64,000 nucleotides of DNA from Gemmatimonas sp. GTDB lineage: Bacteria; Gemmatimonadota; Gemmatimonadetes; Gemmatimonadales; Gemmatimonadaceae. Within the stretch, counting starts at the first letter, position 1, and each line of letters begins with the position of its first letter. Below are positions 1 through 8,055 of this stretch, one piece after another. The notes under the pieces are model-generated. The model ran no database searches and was not told the origin of the DNA. It saw only the letters and a list, made by a program, of their open reading frames with translations. Position numbers and translations under genes: made by a program. Where the stretch lies: contig PNKL01000008.1 in the NCBI GenBank assembly GCA_013822425.1, positions 32,021-96,020 of the forward strand, written 5' to 3'.

Positions 1-378
1 GCTGCGGAGGTAGGCATCCACCTCGGCTTCCGTAATTGCGTTCAGCAATTGCGGACGTGGCACGTCCGTCGCGGGTACAGCGACCGTCTCTGCGACCGAT
101 GCCACGGCGGGGTCCGTGTCGCCGATCACGCGATATCCCTTGCCCAGCTGCTCCCGCAACTTCCGGTCGAACGCCTTCTGCGCGGCCTCACGCCGCAGAC
201 CACGTCCCTTGTCACCGTGGTTGAGCGGCTTGCCACGTCCCGCGTAGCCTGTGAGGACATCGAAGGCGCCGGGCGCGGACTGAACAATTGCGAGGTGGTA
301 GACCTTGTCGGAACCACCTTCGGTGCAATGCAGGGACACGGCGGCAACCGCATCCATCGCGAGGGGTGAAGTCTTCAT
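1..378 (-). CDS. WGR-domain-like protein, C-terminus cut by window edge
   Basis: The reading frame is open from an ATG at 378 to the window edge, giving 126 codons with no stop, so the gene continues to the left. A GGAGAG ribosome binding site lies 5-6 nt upstream of the ATG. Residues about 15-80 resemble a WGR domain: a Cys-containing first strand, a Lys-Val-Tyr-His strand, a GYAGRG turn where WGR proteins have WGR-I-G, an Arg-Glu-Ala-Ala helix and a closing GKGY motif. WGR domains bind nucleic acid in PARPs and in many phage or plasmid proteins. The role here is unknown. The domain call is by pattern only and the rest of the protein is not visible. Confidence 0.55.
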   Translation of the reverse strand, partial: MKTSPLAMDAVAAVSLHCTEGGSDKVYHLAIVQSAPGAFDVLTGYAGRGKPLNHGDKGRGLRREAAQKAFDRKLREQLGKGYRVIGDTDPAVASVAETVAVPATDVPRPQLLNAITEAEVDAYLRS

Positions 379-527
379 CTCGTCTCTCCGTCTGGTTGGA
401 TCGAGAGTGTGCGGCGCGCCCCCTGCGCAACGGCGACCCCGCCCGCATCAAAAGGCGGGACACCCGGAGGCGCCCCGCCCTTCGCACATGCACAAGCCGT
501 AGCGCGGCGTCCCCCGGACGGCCGCTA

Positions 528-3500
528 TCACGAACACTCCGAATAGCCGCAGGCCAGACAGTGCGCACATCCACTGGCCTCCACCATCAGTCCGGCACCG
601 CAGTCCAGGCAGGCGCCGTGGAAGCTGTCGAACGGTGCGTGTCGGTCCCCGGGCTGCATCACCACCAGCGCCGCGTGACCATGTGGCGTCTCGATCGATA
701 CCGGCGTCTCGACGCGCGATGGCTCCGGCGCCGTCCCACCGATCGGCAGTGCCTGCTGGATCCCGCGCTGGTCCGCCTCCCATTCGGCGAGGGCCTGACC
801 CACCGCGTCCGGCATCGACAGCACCTTGTGTGGTCCCAGGCCGACGGCACGATCCGATGAGATGCCACGAATCTGCTTGACGACCTCCGCGAGGGGCACG
901 TCCGAGCGGAGCGCGAGCGAGATCATGCGGCCCAGCGCTTCCGCATCCGCCATCGCGCTGCCGCCCGCCTTGCCCAGATTGATGAACACCTCGAACGGAC
1001 GACGCTCCTCGTCTTCCGTAATGTTGATGAACATGACGCCCAGCGGGGTGTCCTTGCGCACCGTGGTGCCTCGCAGCTTGTCGGGACGGACGCGCTTCCG
1101 ACGTGGGCGGACCTGTTCGCCTTCGAGCTGATATAGCTGCTGCTCGAGCTTGCGGCGCTCCGCTTCGAGGTCCGTGATGCGCTCGGCCAGGTTCGCGAGG
1201 TCTTCCGTCGTGATCACCGGCCCACTCACGCGCGCCACGCTGGCCTGGTGGGTGGCGCCAGTCGAGAGCACCTGGCCGTCGCGCGAGCCGTCGCGATAGA
1301 CCGTGACGCCCTTGCACCGGAGCGCGTACGCCATCTCGTAGATCGTCCGGACGTCCTCCACCGTGGCGGCGTGCGCGAAGTTCGTGGTCTTGCTGATGGC
1401 CGCGTCGCAGTGCTGCTGAAACGCCGCCTGCATGCGCACGTGCCACGCCGCCGGGATCTCGTTCGCCGTGCGGAAGATGTGCTGGACCGGCTCCGGCACC
1501 TCGGGATGGTTGATCGTACCACTCGTCGCAATGCGCTCCATCAGCGCGTCCGTGTACCAGCCCCCGGCCTTCGCCAGCGCAACGAAGTCTGCGTTGACCT
1601 CCGGCATCATCACGCCCGCCTGGTTCCGCATGAACGCGACGGCAAACAGCGGCTCAAGACCCGACGAACAGCCCGCGAAGATCGAGATGGTACCGGTCGG
1701 TGCCACGGTCGTGATGTTGCAGTTTCGCAGGCGCTGCATCGGGCGAATGCGCTGGCCGGAGTCGTCGCGCGCGCACGTCGCGTCCGGGCCCCAGATGGAC
1801 TGCTCCCACTCCGGAAATGCGCCGCGCTCGGTGGCCAATCGCTCGCTCGCCGCCTTGGCCTCGCGGTCCAGGAAGGCCATCACCCGGCGCCCGAACTCCA
1901 CGCCCTCCTCGGAGTCATAGCACAGGCCGAGGCGGATCAGTGCGTCCGCAAAGCCCATCACGCCGAGCCCGATCCGCCGGATGCGCTTCGCGAGGGCGTC
2001 GATCTCGGGCAACGGGTACCGGTTGGCATCAATCACGTTGTCGAGGAACCGCACGGCCGTGTGGATGTCCGCGGCCATCTCGTCCCACTGGAACGCGCCG
2101 CTCTGCACGTAGAAGCCGAGGTTCACGGACCCGAGGTTACACACGTCGTAGGGCAGGAGATTCTGCTCTCCACAGTTGTGGACCACGAAACCGTTGGCGA
2201 CGAACGAGTGAGTTACAGGCTCGGTGAGATCGAACACCTCTTCCAGGCCGTCCGGCACCAGTTCCTGGAAGCGAGCGACGAAGCGCTCGCGATAGGGGCC
2301 ACGGCCTTTGTATCCGGCGAGGTGCTCGAGCAGTTGGTTCTGCTTGTGCTGGTGCAGAAAGCCGACCGCCTCCGCAAACCGCGCCAGGTTGTCCTTGCTA
2401 ACCACGAGATCGTGATCGGACTGGCAGTCGTACGGTCTACCACCGAACTCGACCGTGCGCGCAGGATGGCGCTCCGGATAGAGACGAGACACGATCCCGA
2501 AATTCAGGAGGAGTCGCTGTACGTCTTCCAAGAGGCAAAGCGATACTGACGTGAGACGCACCGACACTCCACGGGCGGCGCTGCCGGCGACATGGCCGTC
2601 GGCCGTAAACAGCGATTGAAGGAATCCTCGCTGGAAGTCCTCCGTGCCCGCGAAGACCGCAGGTGGAACCCGCGCAACCTTGTTCTTCGCCGTCACGCCA
2701 TAGCGTTCGGCGAGCACCGTGCGAAGGCGCTTTGACTGAATGGAGACCATCTCCCGGCTGCGCACCTGCGAGACCCCGACCGGTCGAACACCACCGGCGG
2801 CGCTGGACGGAATCAGCGAGTTCACATCCGCGCACAAGGCGGGCGCGAGATCCCTATCGTCACCCCAGAATTGCAGTACCGCGCCCAGATGGTCGGGATT
2901 CGTGGTGATATGCCCATCCCCGATGAGCCACCCGAGCACTCGCCCCTCGCTGGCGGTGCCTCGGGTACCGAACCCGCCCTTGGCGTGCAGGAGGTGGATG
3001 TGATCACCTGGTCGGAGGTCCTGAGCTTCGACCCACCCCCGCGTGGTCATGACGCGATGGTCGGCTGTCAGGCGGACGTTGTACCCCTCCACTGTCTTCA
3101 GTCGGTACACCGGCTTGACCCCGCTGGAAAACGGCACTCCAGCAGGACCATACGAACCAGCGCGAAGGCGCCGATCGAGAGAAACGGAGACCGCCCGACC
3201 CTCGGCGGCCAACTCGCCAATCGGTCGCAGCCCCTCGGACGAATAGACCAGCGTCTCCCCGGTTACGCACGGGTTCGTCGCCTCGTACGCACCCAGGTGC
3301 GGCACAGGATTGTACTTGTTCGCCTCGTCGATGAAGAACACTCCGGGCTCCCCTGTCCTCCAGGCGCCCGCGATCATCTGCTCCCAGACGTCGCGCGCCT
3401 GCAGCTGCCCCACGACGTGCGCCGTGTGCGGATCCACGAGGTTGTACGCCGCATCCGCCGCGACGGCCTCCATGAAGGCCGTGGTCACCGCCACGGAGAT

Positions 3501-4127
3501 GTTGAAGTTGGTATTCGCGCTCAGGTCATCCTTGCAATGGATGAACTCGAGGATGTCCGGGTGATCCACCCGCAGAATGCCCATGTTCGCGCCACGCCGC
3601 GAGCCGCCCTGCTTGACGACCTCCGTGCTCGCATCGAACATGCCCATGAACGAGATCGGACCGCTGGCGACGCCCTGCGAGGACTTCACCATCGAGCCCT
3701 TCGGTCGCAACCGGGAGAACGAAAAGCCCGTGCCCCCGCCGCTCTGGTGGATCACCGCCATGTTGGCTAGCGTGTCGTAAATGCCGCTCTGTCCGTTCTT
3801 TAGCGTGTCGTCGATCGGCAGGACAAAGCAGGCCGAGAGCTGTCCGTGCCCGCGGCCGGCGCCGGTAAACGTCGGCGAGTTCGGCTCGAAGCGCCGCTCC
3901 GCCATCAGGGTGTAGAAGCGCAAGGTCAGCGCCTCCACGGCCGCCGCGTCGGCACCGTAACGCGTCTCGACGCTGGCCAGCACGCGGGCCACGCGGAAGA
4001 ACAGCTGTTCGGGCGTCTCGATCACCTGACCAGCGCCATCGCGCATGAGATACCGTTTCTCGAGTACCGTGCGGGCATTCGCGCTGAGATCGGCCGGCGG
4101 GAGGCTGGGGGCAGACGAAGACGACAT
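528..4127 (-). CDS. nrdJ: Adenosylcobalamin-dependent (class II) ribonucleotide reductase with intein
   Basis: This encodes a 1199-residue precursor, or 834 residues after intein removal. It reduces ribonucleotides to deoxyribonucleotides using coenzyme B12. Visible family features are the first active-site Cys (C100, in LSACFVLP), the NPCGEQ radical-site segment (split by the intein), the VCNLGSVNLG strand, the PTGTISIFAGCSSGLEP loop, and a C-terminal cluster ending in CAHCLACGYSECS, typical of NrdJ redox tails. The start at 4127 is preferred over a longer frame open to 4265 because a CCAGGAG ribosome binding site sits just upstream. Residues 287-651 are an intein, annotated separately. No nrdR or thioredoxin gene is adjacent. 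A perfect inverted repeat lies 40 nt upstream. Confidence 0.95.
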   Translation of the reverse strand: MSSSSAPSLPPADLSANARTVLEKRYLMRDGAGQVIETPEQLFFRVARVLASVETRYGADAAAVEALTLRFYTLMAERRFEPNSPTFTGAGRGHGQLSACFVLPIDDTLKNGQSGIYDTLANMAVIHQSGGGTGFSFSRLRPKGSMVKSSQGVASGPISFMGMFDASTEVVKQGGSRRGANMGILRVDHPDILEFIHCKDDLSANTNFNISVAVTTAFMEAVAADAAYNLVDPHTAHVVGQLQARDVWEQMIAGAWRTGEPGVFFIDEANKYNPVPHLGAYEATNPCVTGETLVYSSEGLRPIGELAAEGRAVSVSLDRRLRAGSYGPAGVPFSSGVKPVYRLKTVEGYNVRLTADHRVMTTRGWVEAQDLRPGDHIHLLHAKGGFGTRGTASEGRVLGWLIGDGHITTNPDHLGAVLQFWGDDRDLAPALCADVNSLIPSSAAGGVRPVGVSQVRSREMVSIQSKRLRTVLAERYGVTAKNKVARVPPAVFAGTEDFQRGFLQSLFTADGHVAGSAARGVSVRLTSVSLCLLEDVQRLLLNFGIVSRLYPERHPARTVEFGGRPYDCQSDHDLVVSKDNLARFAEAVGFLHQHKQNQLLEHLAGYKGRGPYRERFVARFQELVPDGLEEVFDLTEPVTHSFVANGFVVHNCGEQNLLPYDVCNLGSVNLGFYVQSGAFQWDEMAADIHTAVRFLDNVIDANRYPLPEIDALAKRIRRIGLGVMGFADALIRLGLCYDSEEGVEFGRRVMAFLDREAKAASERLATERGAFPEWEQSIWGPDATCARDDSGQRIRPMQRLRNCNITTVAPTGTISIFAGCSSGLEPLFAVAFMRNQAGVMMPEVNADFVALAKAGGWYTDALMERIATSGTINHPEVPEPVQHIFRTANEIPAAWHVRMQAAFQQHCDAAISKTTNFAHAATVEDVRTIYEMAYALRCKGVTVYRDGSRDGQVLSTGATHQASVARVSGPVITTEDLANLAERITDLEAERRKLEQQLYQLEGEQVRPRRKRVRPDKLRGTTVRKDTPLGVMFINITEDEERRPFEVFINLGKAGGSAMADAEALGRMISLALRSDVPLAEVVKQIRGISSDRAVGLGPHKVLSMPDAVGQALAEWEADQRGIQQALPIGGTAPEPSRVETPVSIETPHGHAALVVMQPGDRHAPFDSFHGACLDCGAGLMVEASGCAHCLACGYSECS
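2175..3269 (-). mobile_element. LAGLIDADG intein inside nrdJ
   Basis: This is an in-frame 365-codon insertion between the Pro and Cys of the conserved NPCGEQ active-site motif. The intein begins with Cys (CVTGETLV, block A), has a block B-like TADHRVMT, two LAGLIDADG-type helices (LGWLIGDGH at intein residues about 112-120 and LFTADGH at about 221-227), and ends FVVHN followed by the extein Cys+1. All residues needed for protein splicing (Cys1, the block B Thr-x-x-His, terminal His-Asn, Cys+1) are present, so it should splice itself out. The endonuclease could drive homing into intein-free nrdJ alleles. Ribonucleotide reductase is a recurrent intein host, and inserting at a catalytic motif is typical. 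Confidence 0.93.
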
Positions 4128-4166
4128 GAATCTCTCCTGGTGACGGCAATACGGCCCTCGACACGA

Positions 4167-4194
4167 GGACCCGTACCTAAAAGCATACGGGTCC
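4167..4194. promoter_or_regulatory. 9-bp perfect inverted repeat upstream of nrdJ
   Basis: GGACCCGTA at 4167-4175 is perfectly complementary to TACGGGTCC at 4186-4194, across a 10-nt AT-richer spacer. It lies in the 183-bp gap between the end of the preceding minus-strand gene (4311) and the nrdJ start (4127). There is no T-run on either side, so it is a poor intrinsic terminator. It could be an operator, a leader hairpin for nrdJ mRNA, or a processing site. It does not match the NrdR box as I know it. Confidence 0.45.
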
Positions 4195-4310
4195 GCCACG
4201 CCGCACCGGCCGTCCGCGTGGTCCATCCGGGCGCGCGCGCGCCGACTAGGCGACCTCGCCCGCAACCGCCGGCGCCTGGTGCCGCCGATTGACTCCGGGC
4301 AGCAGGCCGC

Positions 4311-4724
4311 TCAGGCGTCCCGCGTCACGGAAGTCTCGGCGGGCACACCAACCAATGACTCGAACCAGTGGCGTGTCTCCGCCGCGAAGGACCACGAGGC
4401 GGTCCGCGCCGTGCGCAGCAGGCGGTGGGTCCCGAGCGTGAGAGGCATGGGCGCGCGCGCCTGCGCCGAGAGCTCCAGCAACGCCAACAGCGTCCCATCC
4501 AGATGACCGTGCGCATCCTCTCGGCAGACCAGCGCGAGTCGCACGGGCCGTGCGAAGACCCCGGCCGCCACGAGCTGCCGCAGGGGTGTCGCGTCCGTCT
4601 CGCTGGCCGCGATGCACGACTCGCCGACGTAGTAACACACGGCGTCGCCGCGCTCACCCTCGCCGTCGGTGATGTCCACACGCACCAGATGCGTGTCCTG
4701 AGAGTGGACCTGTCCCGTCTCCAC
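4311..4724 (-). CDS. Hypothetical protein, 137 aa; true 5' end uncertain
   Basis: A GTG at 4724 has a GGGAGGG ribosome binding site just upstream. The product has an acidic VDITDGEGERGD segment, one Cys pair region and a Leu-rich middle, and no family I recognise. It is upstream of and probably co-transcribed with nrdJ. Oddly, the same frame upstream of the GTG reads like protein (SYWTEGHPVFGSLREGF), while a different frame starting at an ATG pair near 4840 reads MMSHDITDGYAADSEDLPYP. The two halves would join if a single base were missing near 4775-4790, so the annotated GTG may be internal to a frameshifted longer gene. Confidence 0.6.
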   Translation of the reverse strand: METGQVHSQDTHLVRVDITDGEGERGDAVCYYVGESCIAASETDATPLRQLVAAGVFARPVRLALVCREDAHGHLDGTLLALLELSAQARAPMPLTLGTHRLLRTARTASWSFAAETRHWFESLVGVPAETSVTRDA

Positions 4725-4812
4725 GAAACCCTCCCTGAGCGAACCGAAGACCGGATGACCTTCTGTCCAGTAGGATAGGGCAGGTCTTCCGAATCCGCTG
4801 CGTAGCCGTCGG

Positions 4813-4830
4813 TGATGTCGTGTGACATCA
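4813..4830. promoter_or_regulatory. 18-bp palindrome TGATGTC-N4-GACATCA
   Basis: Perfect 7-bp arms flank a 4-nt spacer. It lies in the 276-bp divergent gap between the minus-strand gene at 4311-4724 and the plus-strand ORF at 5001. The size and symmetry fit a dimeric repressor operator. It may instead be coding, because on the minus strand it falls over the possible MMSHDIT start of a frameshifted longer version of the 4311-4724 gene. Confidence 0.3.
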
Positions 4831-5000
4831 TTGCATTTCGTTTCCGGCTGCGGGCGCGCTCTGATTCATGCGAATCCCTACCCCACGCACTGCCCCACGA
4901 CGGAGGACGCACCTCGATGAACTGGCCGACCTTCGGCTGGTCGAACAAGCGCAGCACCCGCGGCAGGCACTGCCCCTGCGAGAGCTGACAGACCTACTGG

Positions 5001-5216
5001 ATGAACATCTCCAAGCAGCCGTGGCCCGCGACTTGCTCGGTCGCCCACTGCGCGCTCCGGGCTTCCTTGGGCGGCCACCTCGCGCATGCCGCAGACGGCA
5101 CGGAGTTTATCGTGCCACTCTGCGACGTCTGCCACCAGCTTGAGCGGCTGTTTTCGCTGAAGGAAGAGATCACGCTCGTGCCGGCGACCCCATCGGCAAT
5201 GTGCCGAGGGCTGTGA
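5001..5216 (+). CDS. Small Cys/His-rich (HNH-like zinc) protein, 71 aa
   Basis: This is a plus-strand ORF starting at ATG 5001. An in-frame stop 13 nt upstream fixes the maximum length. Residues about 12-45 carry a pattern seen in many small phage and plasmid proteins: Cys-x4-Cys, a Gly-Gly-His with hydrophobic surroundings, then a FIVPLCDVCH segment, giving four possible zinc ligands. These proteins resemble minimal HNH folds, but I see no complete catalytic HNH set. No convincing ribosome binding site is visible. The opposite strand also has an ORF, but its Arg/Ala-rich composition looks like a shadow. Function unknown. Confidence 0.5.
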   Translation: MNISKQPWPATCSVAHCALRASLGGHLAHAADGTEFIVPLCDVCHQLERLFSLKEEITLVPATPSAMCRGL

Positions 5217-5323
5217 GCGAGGATACTCGCGCGCAAACCTGTCAGGGATCATCCTCGAGGTGTAGCGCGCTCATCGATGTCCCCTTGGGCACCTTGGCGG
5301 CCGTGAATCGGCCCAGTATCCGA

Positions 5324-6439
5324 TCAGGCGGCACGCGTCGCCGCGAGCACACCGCGCCACCCACCGGGCGCCTCCTCGCCCTGGCCCTCGAAGTAGATCG
5401 GACCGCAGGCATCCGAGAGGCGGAGCCGGACCTGCGATCCCGGCACCGCCGCGAGGATGGCGCGCAAGTAGTTCGCGTTCACGTGGATTTCCAACGGCTC
5501 GCCCCGGACCGTAGCGCTCAGTTCGCTATCCACGCCGCCACACTCGCGGTCCAGCGTGTGCAAGGCCACGCATCCGTCGCCGATGCGCATGGCCAGCACC
5601 GGCCGCATCTCGGCAGAACGCGGATCGAAGATCGAGGCGACCGTCCGTACGTGCTCCCGAACCGCCTCGAGCGCAAGGTCCACGCAGCGATCCTGCGGGA
5701 CGCGCCGCAAGACGTCCCGGAGGGGAGGGAAGGTCCCCTCGAGTCGCGCGAGACGCAGGGCGCCGTTCGCACTATGGAACTCCAACGATTCGCTGAGCGG
5801 CCGAAGCGCGATGGTTTCATCGTTGAGAAACACGTCGCCCAGCAATCCCAGCGCCTTCGCCGTCACGACTAAATCGCATTCGGGCGTCATGGCATCGACC
5901 GCGACCCGGGTGGCCGACATGACGTGACGGTCCGTCGCTTCAAGCCGCAGCGTCCCTTTGTGAACGACAACGTGGATCCCGGCGAGAACGGGCGCCGAAT
6001 CCACCTCACGCGCCGCGAACGCGACGCGTCCGACGGCCCCCGCCAGCGCGCGCAGGGGCACACGCCCGTCGACCACGGGGGGTGCGTCAGCCGCAAGGAA
6101 GGTCGCCGACGGAGGCTCCTGCGCGGTGAGCATCGCTTCGACCATGTCGCCGACCACACGCAGTCCCTGACGCGTCGCCGAGAGCGCCACGTCGTCGCCG
6201 GGAAGTGCGCGCACGAGATCCGCGAGGCGATCGCCCCGCACGAAACATGTGCCTCCGGGCTTGCTGTTCGCCCCGGAAACCAGCACGCGCGCACTGGCGC
6301 TGGCGCCAACAGCCGACAACCACGCGCCCCGCGCCGTGAACTCGATGCCGATCAGCTGGCCGAGTTGACGGGAACGGAGCAAGCCACCGAGCGCGACCGC
6401 CGCGCGCCGCAGCGCCGATGTCGAAACGGAAAGTGCCAC
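5324..6439 (-). CDS. dnaN: DNA polymerase III beta sliding clamp, divergent
   Basis: 371 residues, the normal clamp length, with a GTG start at 6439 and a TTGGAG ribosome binding site. The clamp loads onto primed DNA as a dimer and tethers polymerase III. The most diagnostic segment is the middle-domain PVLAGIHV...LRLEATDRHVMS, matching the family pattern PVLTG...L.ATDGHRL. The third domain ends with an EIHVNANYLRAIL helix and a GPIYFEG strand in the place of the usual LSDPLSP-type C-terminus. The sequence is clearly divergent from chromosomal clamps, with an Ala-rich N-terminus. It is probably an accessory clamp belonging to this replicon. No dnaA, parA/B or replication initiator is next to it. 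Confidence 0.85.
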   Translation of the reverse strand: MALSVSTSALRRAAVALGGLLRSRQLGQLIGIEFTARGAWLSAVGASASARVLVSGANSKPGGTCFVRGDRLADLVRALPGDDVALSATRQGLRVVGDMVEAMLTAQEPPSATFLAADAPPVVDGRVPLRALAGAVGRVAFAAREVDSAPVLAGIHVVVHKGTLRLEATDRHVMSATRVAVDAMTPECDLVVTAKALGLLGDVFLNDETIALRPLSESLEFHSANGALRLARLEGTFPPLRDVLRRVPQDRCVDLALEAVREHVRTVASIFDPRSAEMRPVLAMRIGDGCVALHTLDRECGGVDSELSATVRGEPLEIHVNANYLRAILAAVPGSQVRLRLSDACGPIYFEGQGEEAPGGWRGVLAATRAA

Positions 6440-6776
6440 AACGACTCCAAGCGGAAGATCGGCGGAGTCTACGGCCGCGCGTCAGCGCACCGGCACGCCC
6501 GGCGACGGACTGGCGCGCGCGGACGACATCCATCGCGACACCGAGCTGATCGCGGAACTGGAGCAATGCGGCAGCGGCCTCGCGTGCCGCCAGGGCCGTC
6601 GACCCGCGCGCAAACGCCGGTTGCGTCATGCCGCGGAGCAGTTGCGGCCAGTCAGGATGATCGACTCGACGAAGGGCACCGTCAGGCGGCCTGGCGACGC
6701 GGGCTGGACGCGAGGTAGCCGCGCAGCACGCCGCTGCTGGCGGGCGCCGACATGAAGTACGACAGCCCGCTTGCGA
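6440..6776. other. Intergenic stretch without a convincing gene
   Basis: These 337 bp lie between the dnaN start and the end of the small coupled gene at 6777. A minus-strand frame beginning with ATG at 6629 reads like an alanine-rich helix for about 50 codons and is open upstream to about 6690. It then runs without a stop deep into dnaN, so it cannot be a normal gene as it stands. It may be the remains of a frameshifted small gene. Confidence 0.3.
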
Positions 6777-6929
6777 TCAGTCCGCGCCAGCAGAGAGCCG
6801 TTGGTTCACGCGGCTCTGATCGAGGGCGACCAGCGCGAACCGTGGCTGCGCGGGCTGCTCGCACGTCATGGTGCGCAGCACAAGGAAGTCCGTCCCGACA
6901 GCGGGCAGCAGGCTCGTCGCGATCGTCAT
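6777..6929 (-). CDS. Hypothetical 50-aa protein, translationally coupled
   Basis: The ATG at 6929 overlaps the TGA of the preceding gene (TGATG), with a GGAG ribosome binding site 8 nt before it inside that gene. The 50-residue product begins MTIATSLLPAVGTDF and ends SRVNQRLSAGAD. It has no signal peptide or recognisable motif. The overlap and ribosome binding site are the main reasons to accept such a short ORF. Function unknown; its only clue is coupling to the equally unknown upstream gene. Confidence 0.5.
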   Translation of the reverse strand: MTIATSLLPAVGTDFLVLRTMTCEQPAQPRFALVALDQSRVNQRLSAGAD

Positions 6930-7399
6930 CAGGCAACTCCGAGGGCCGGACGACTCGATGGCACACCGAGTGCGACCCAGTTCGAGTAGGTCATGGCAGC
7001 CACCACATCTTCCGGGACCGAGACGAAGCTGCCGGAGGCCTCGCCGGTCGGCGTGAAGAGCACCCCGCCCTCCCACACCGTGAGGTCAACTGGGACCTCC
7101 CGCGCCGACGCTACGAGCGGCGCGACAACCGCCGGATCGACCACGAGCGTACGCTCCTCCCACAGGGCGCGCACGATACCGGCATAGCCACGGAACGCAT
7201 GCGGCGACATCCAGTGCCAGGCGCCGCGCGCCCGGACCGTGATGCCCGTTGCCAGCGGCTGCGCGCGCTGCACGCCACGCAGCGTGCGCAACAGCGCATG
7301 CCATGCGACCGCATCGGCACGCTGTACCCGGATACCCAGTACACCGATCGGTCGGGCCGCCGCACCAGGAACCAGCAGGACAAACGACGGGGCGCTCAT
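6929..7399 (-). CDS. Hypothetical protein, 156 aa
   Basis: The start chosen is ATG 7399 (MSAPSFVLLVPG), which has GGAG 7 nt upstream. The frame is open a further 24 bases but without signal. The protein has alternating hydrophobic strands (RPIGVLGIRV, GITVRARGAWHW, RTLVVDPAVV, VDLTVWEGGVLF), suggesting a small globular alpha/beta fold, and a Trp-rich middle. It is followed by, and overlaps, the 50-aa gene at 6777-6929. I recognise no family. Confidence 0.6.
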   Translation of the reverse strand: MSAPSFVLLVPGAAARPIGVLGIRVQRADAVAWHALLRTLRGVQRAQPLATGITVRARGAWHWMSPHAFRGYAGIVRALWEERTLVVDPAVVAPLVASAREVPVDLTVWEGGVLFTPTGEASGSFVSVPEDVVAAMTYSNWVALGVPSSRPALGVA

Positions 7400-7538
7400 G
7401 CGCCGCTCCACGGGACGTGCCACATCACGGCGAGGCTCCTTTGGCTGAATGCACCCGCGCTATCACGATCCGCGGTGACACAGCAAGCCTACGGGCCGTT
7501 CGGAGCGCACCGGCGATCGCTGCACGTGCCGCGCGCCT

Positions 7539-7946
7539 TCAGCGCGCCATACTCTGGATGCGCCGCACGACGGCGGCGAACTGCTCGACCCACGCCGTTT
7601 CGAGCTCGGCCAATCGGCAACCACGCCCCCGATGCGGGGCAGACTGCAAGAGGCCCTGGGCGGAGGGGTGGGGCAGCGGGTACACGGTCCAGGTCGCCGG
7701 GACCGCGTGGGCCACCAGCGCAGCCACCCGGCCCAAGGCCATGAGGTGGCGCGCGCCCCGCCCAGCGGCCGTCGCCCACTCGCGGCGCAATCGCCGCGCA
7801 TTCGCGATTGAGCGCAACTCCGCGAAGCGCGGTGCCCGGAAGCGCACGCGGTCATCCGTCGGGCACCGGTGCCACGCGTTCGTGAGCCACACGTCACGCA
7901 CGACGGGATACACGCCGGCGGTGACGAGCGCATGTCCGGGCTGCAT
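7539..7946 (-). CDS. Uracil-DNA-glycosylase-like protein, N-terminus missing or unclear
   Basis: From ATG 7946 the product is 135 aa. It carries a DVWLTNAWHRCP strand (compare the VTNxVKxxP of family 4/5-like uracil-DNA glycosylases), a RHLMALGRVAALV helix, and a YPLPHPSAQG segment resembling glycosylase motif HPS. The same frame upstream to about 8044 also looks homologous (LRENGLWGDRAGRFVYRVL, like the GxAGRLLDxxL helix), but it contains no ATG, GTG or TTG and runs into the end of the HD-GYP gene. The usual N-terminal GExPG catalytic motif is not seen. So this is either an N-terminally truncated gene or one with an unusual start. Family members excise uracil or related bases from DNA. Confidence 0.5.
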   Translation of the reverse strand: MQPGHALVTAGVYPVVRDVWLTNAWHRCPTDDRVRFRAPRFAELRSIANARRLRREWATAAGRGARHLMALGRVAALVAHAVPATWTVYPLPHPSAQGLLQSAPHRGRGCRLAELETAWVEQFAAVVRRIQSMAR

Positions 7947-8055
7947 CGGTACGCTCGCGTCACTCGGCCACGACGCGCATCCGCCGCTCGCCAGTACCCG
8001 ATAGACGAAGCGCCCGGCGCGATCTCCCCAGAGCCCATTTTCGCGTAACTTCGGA

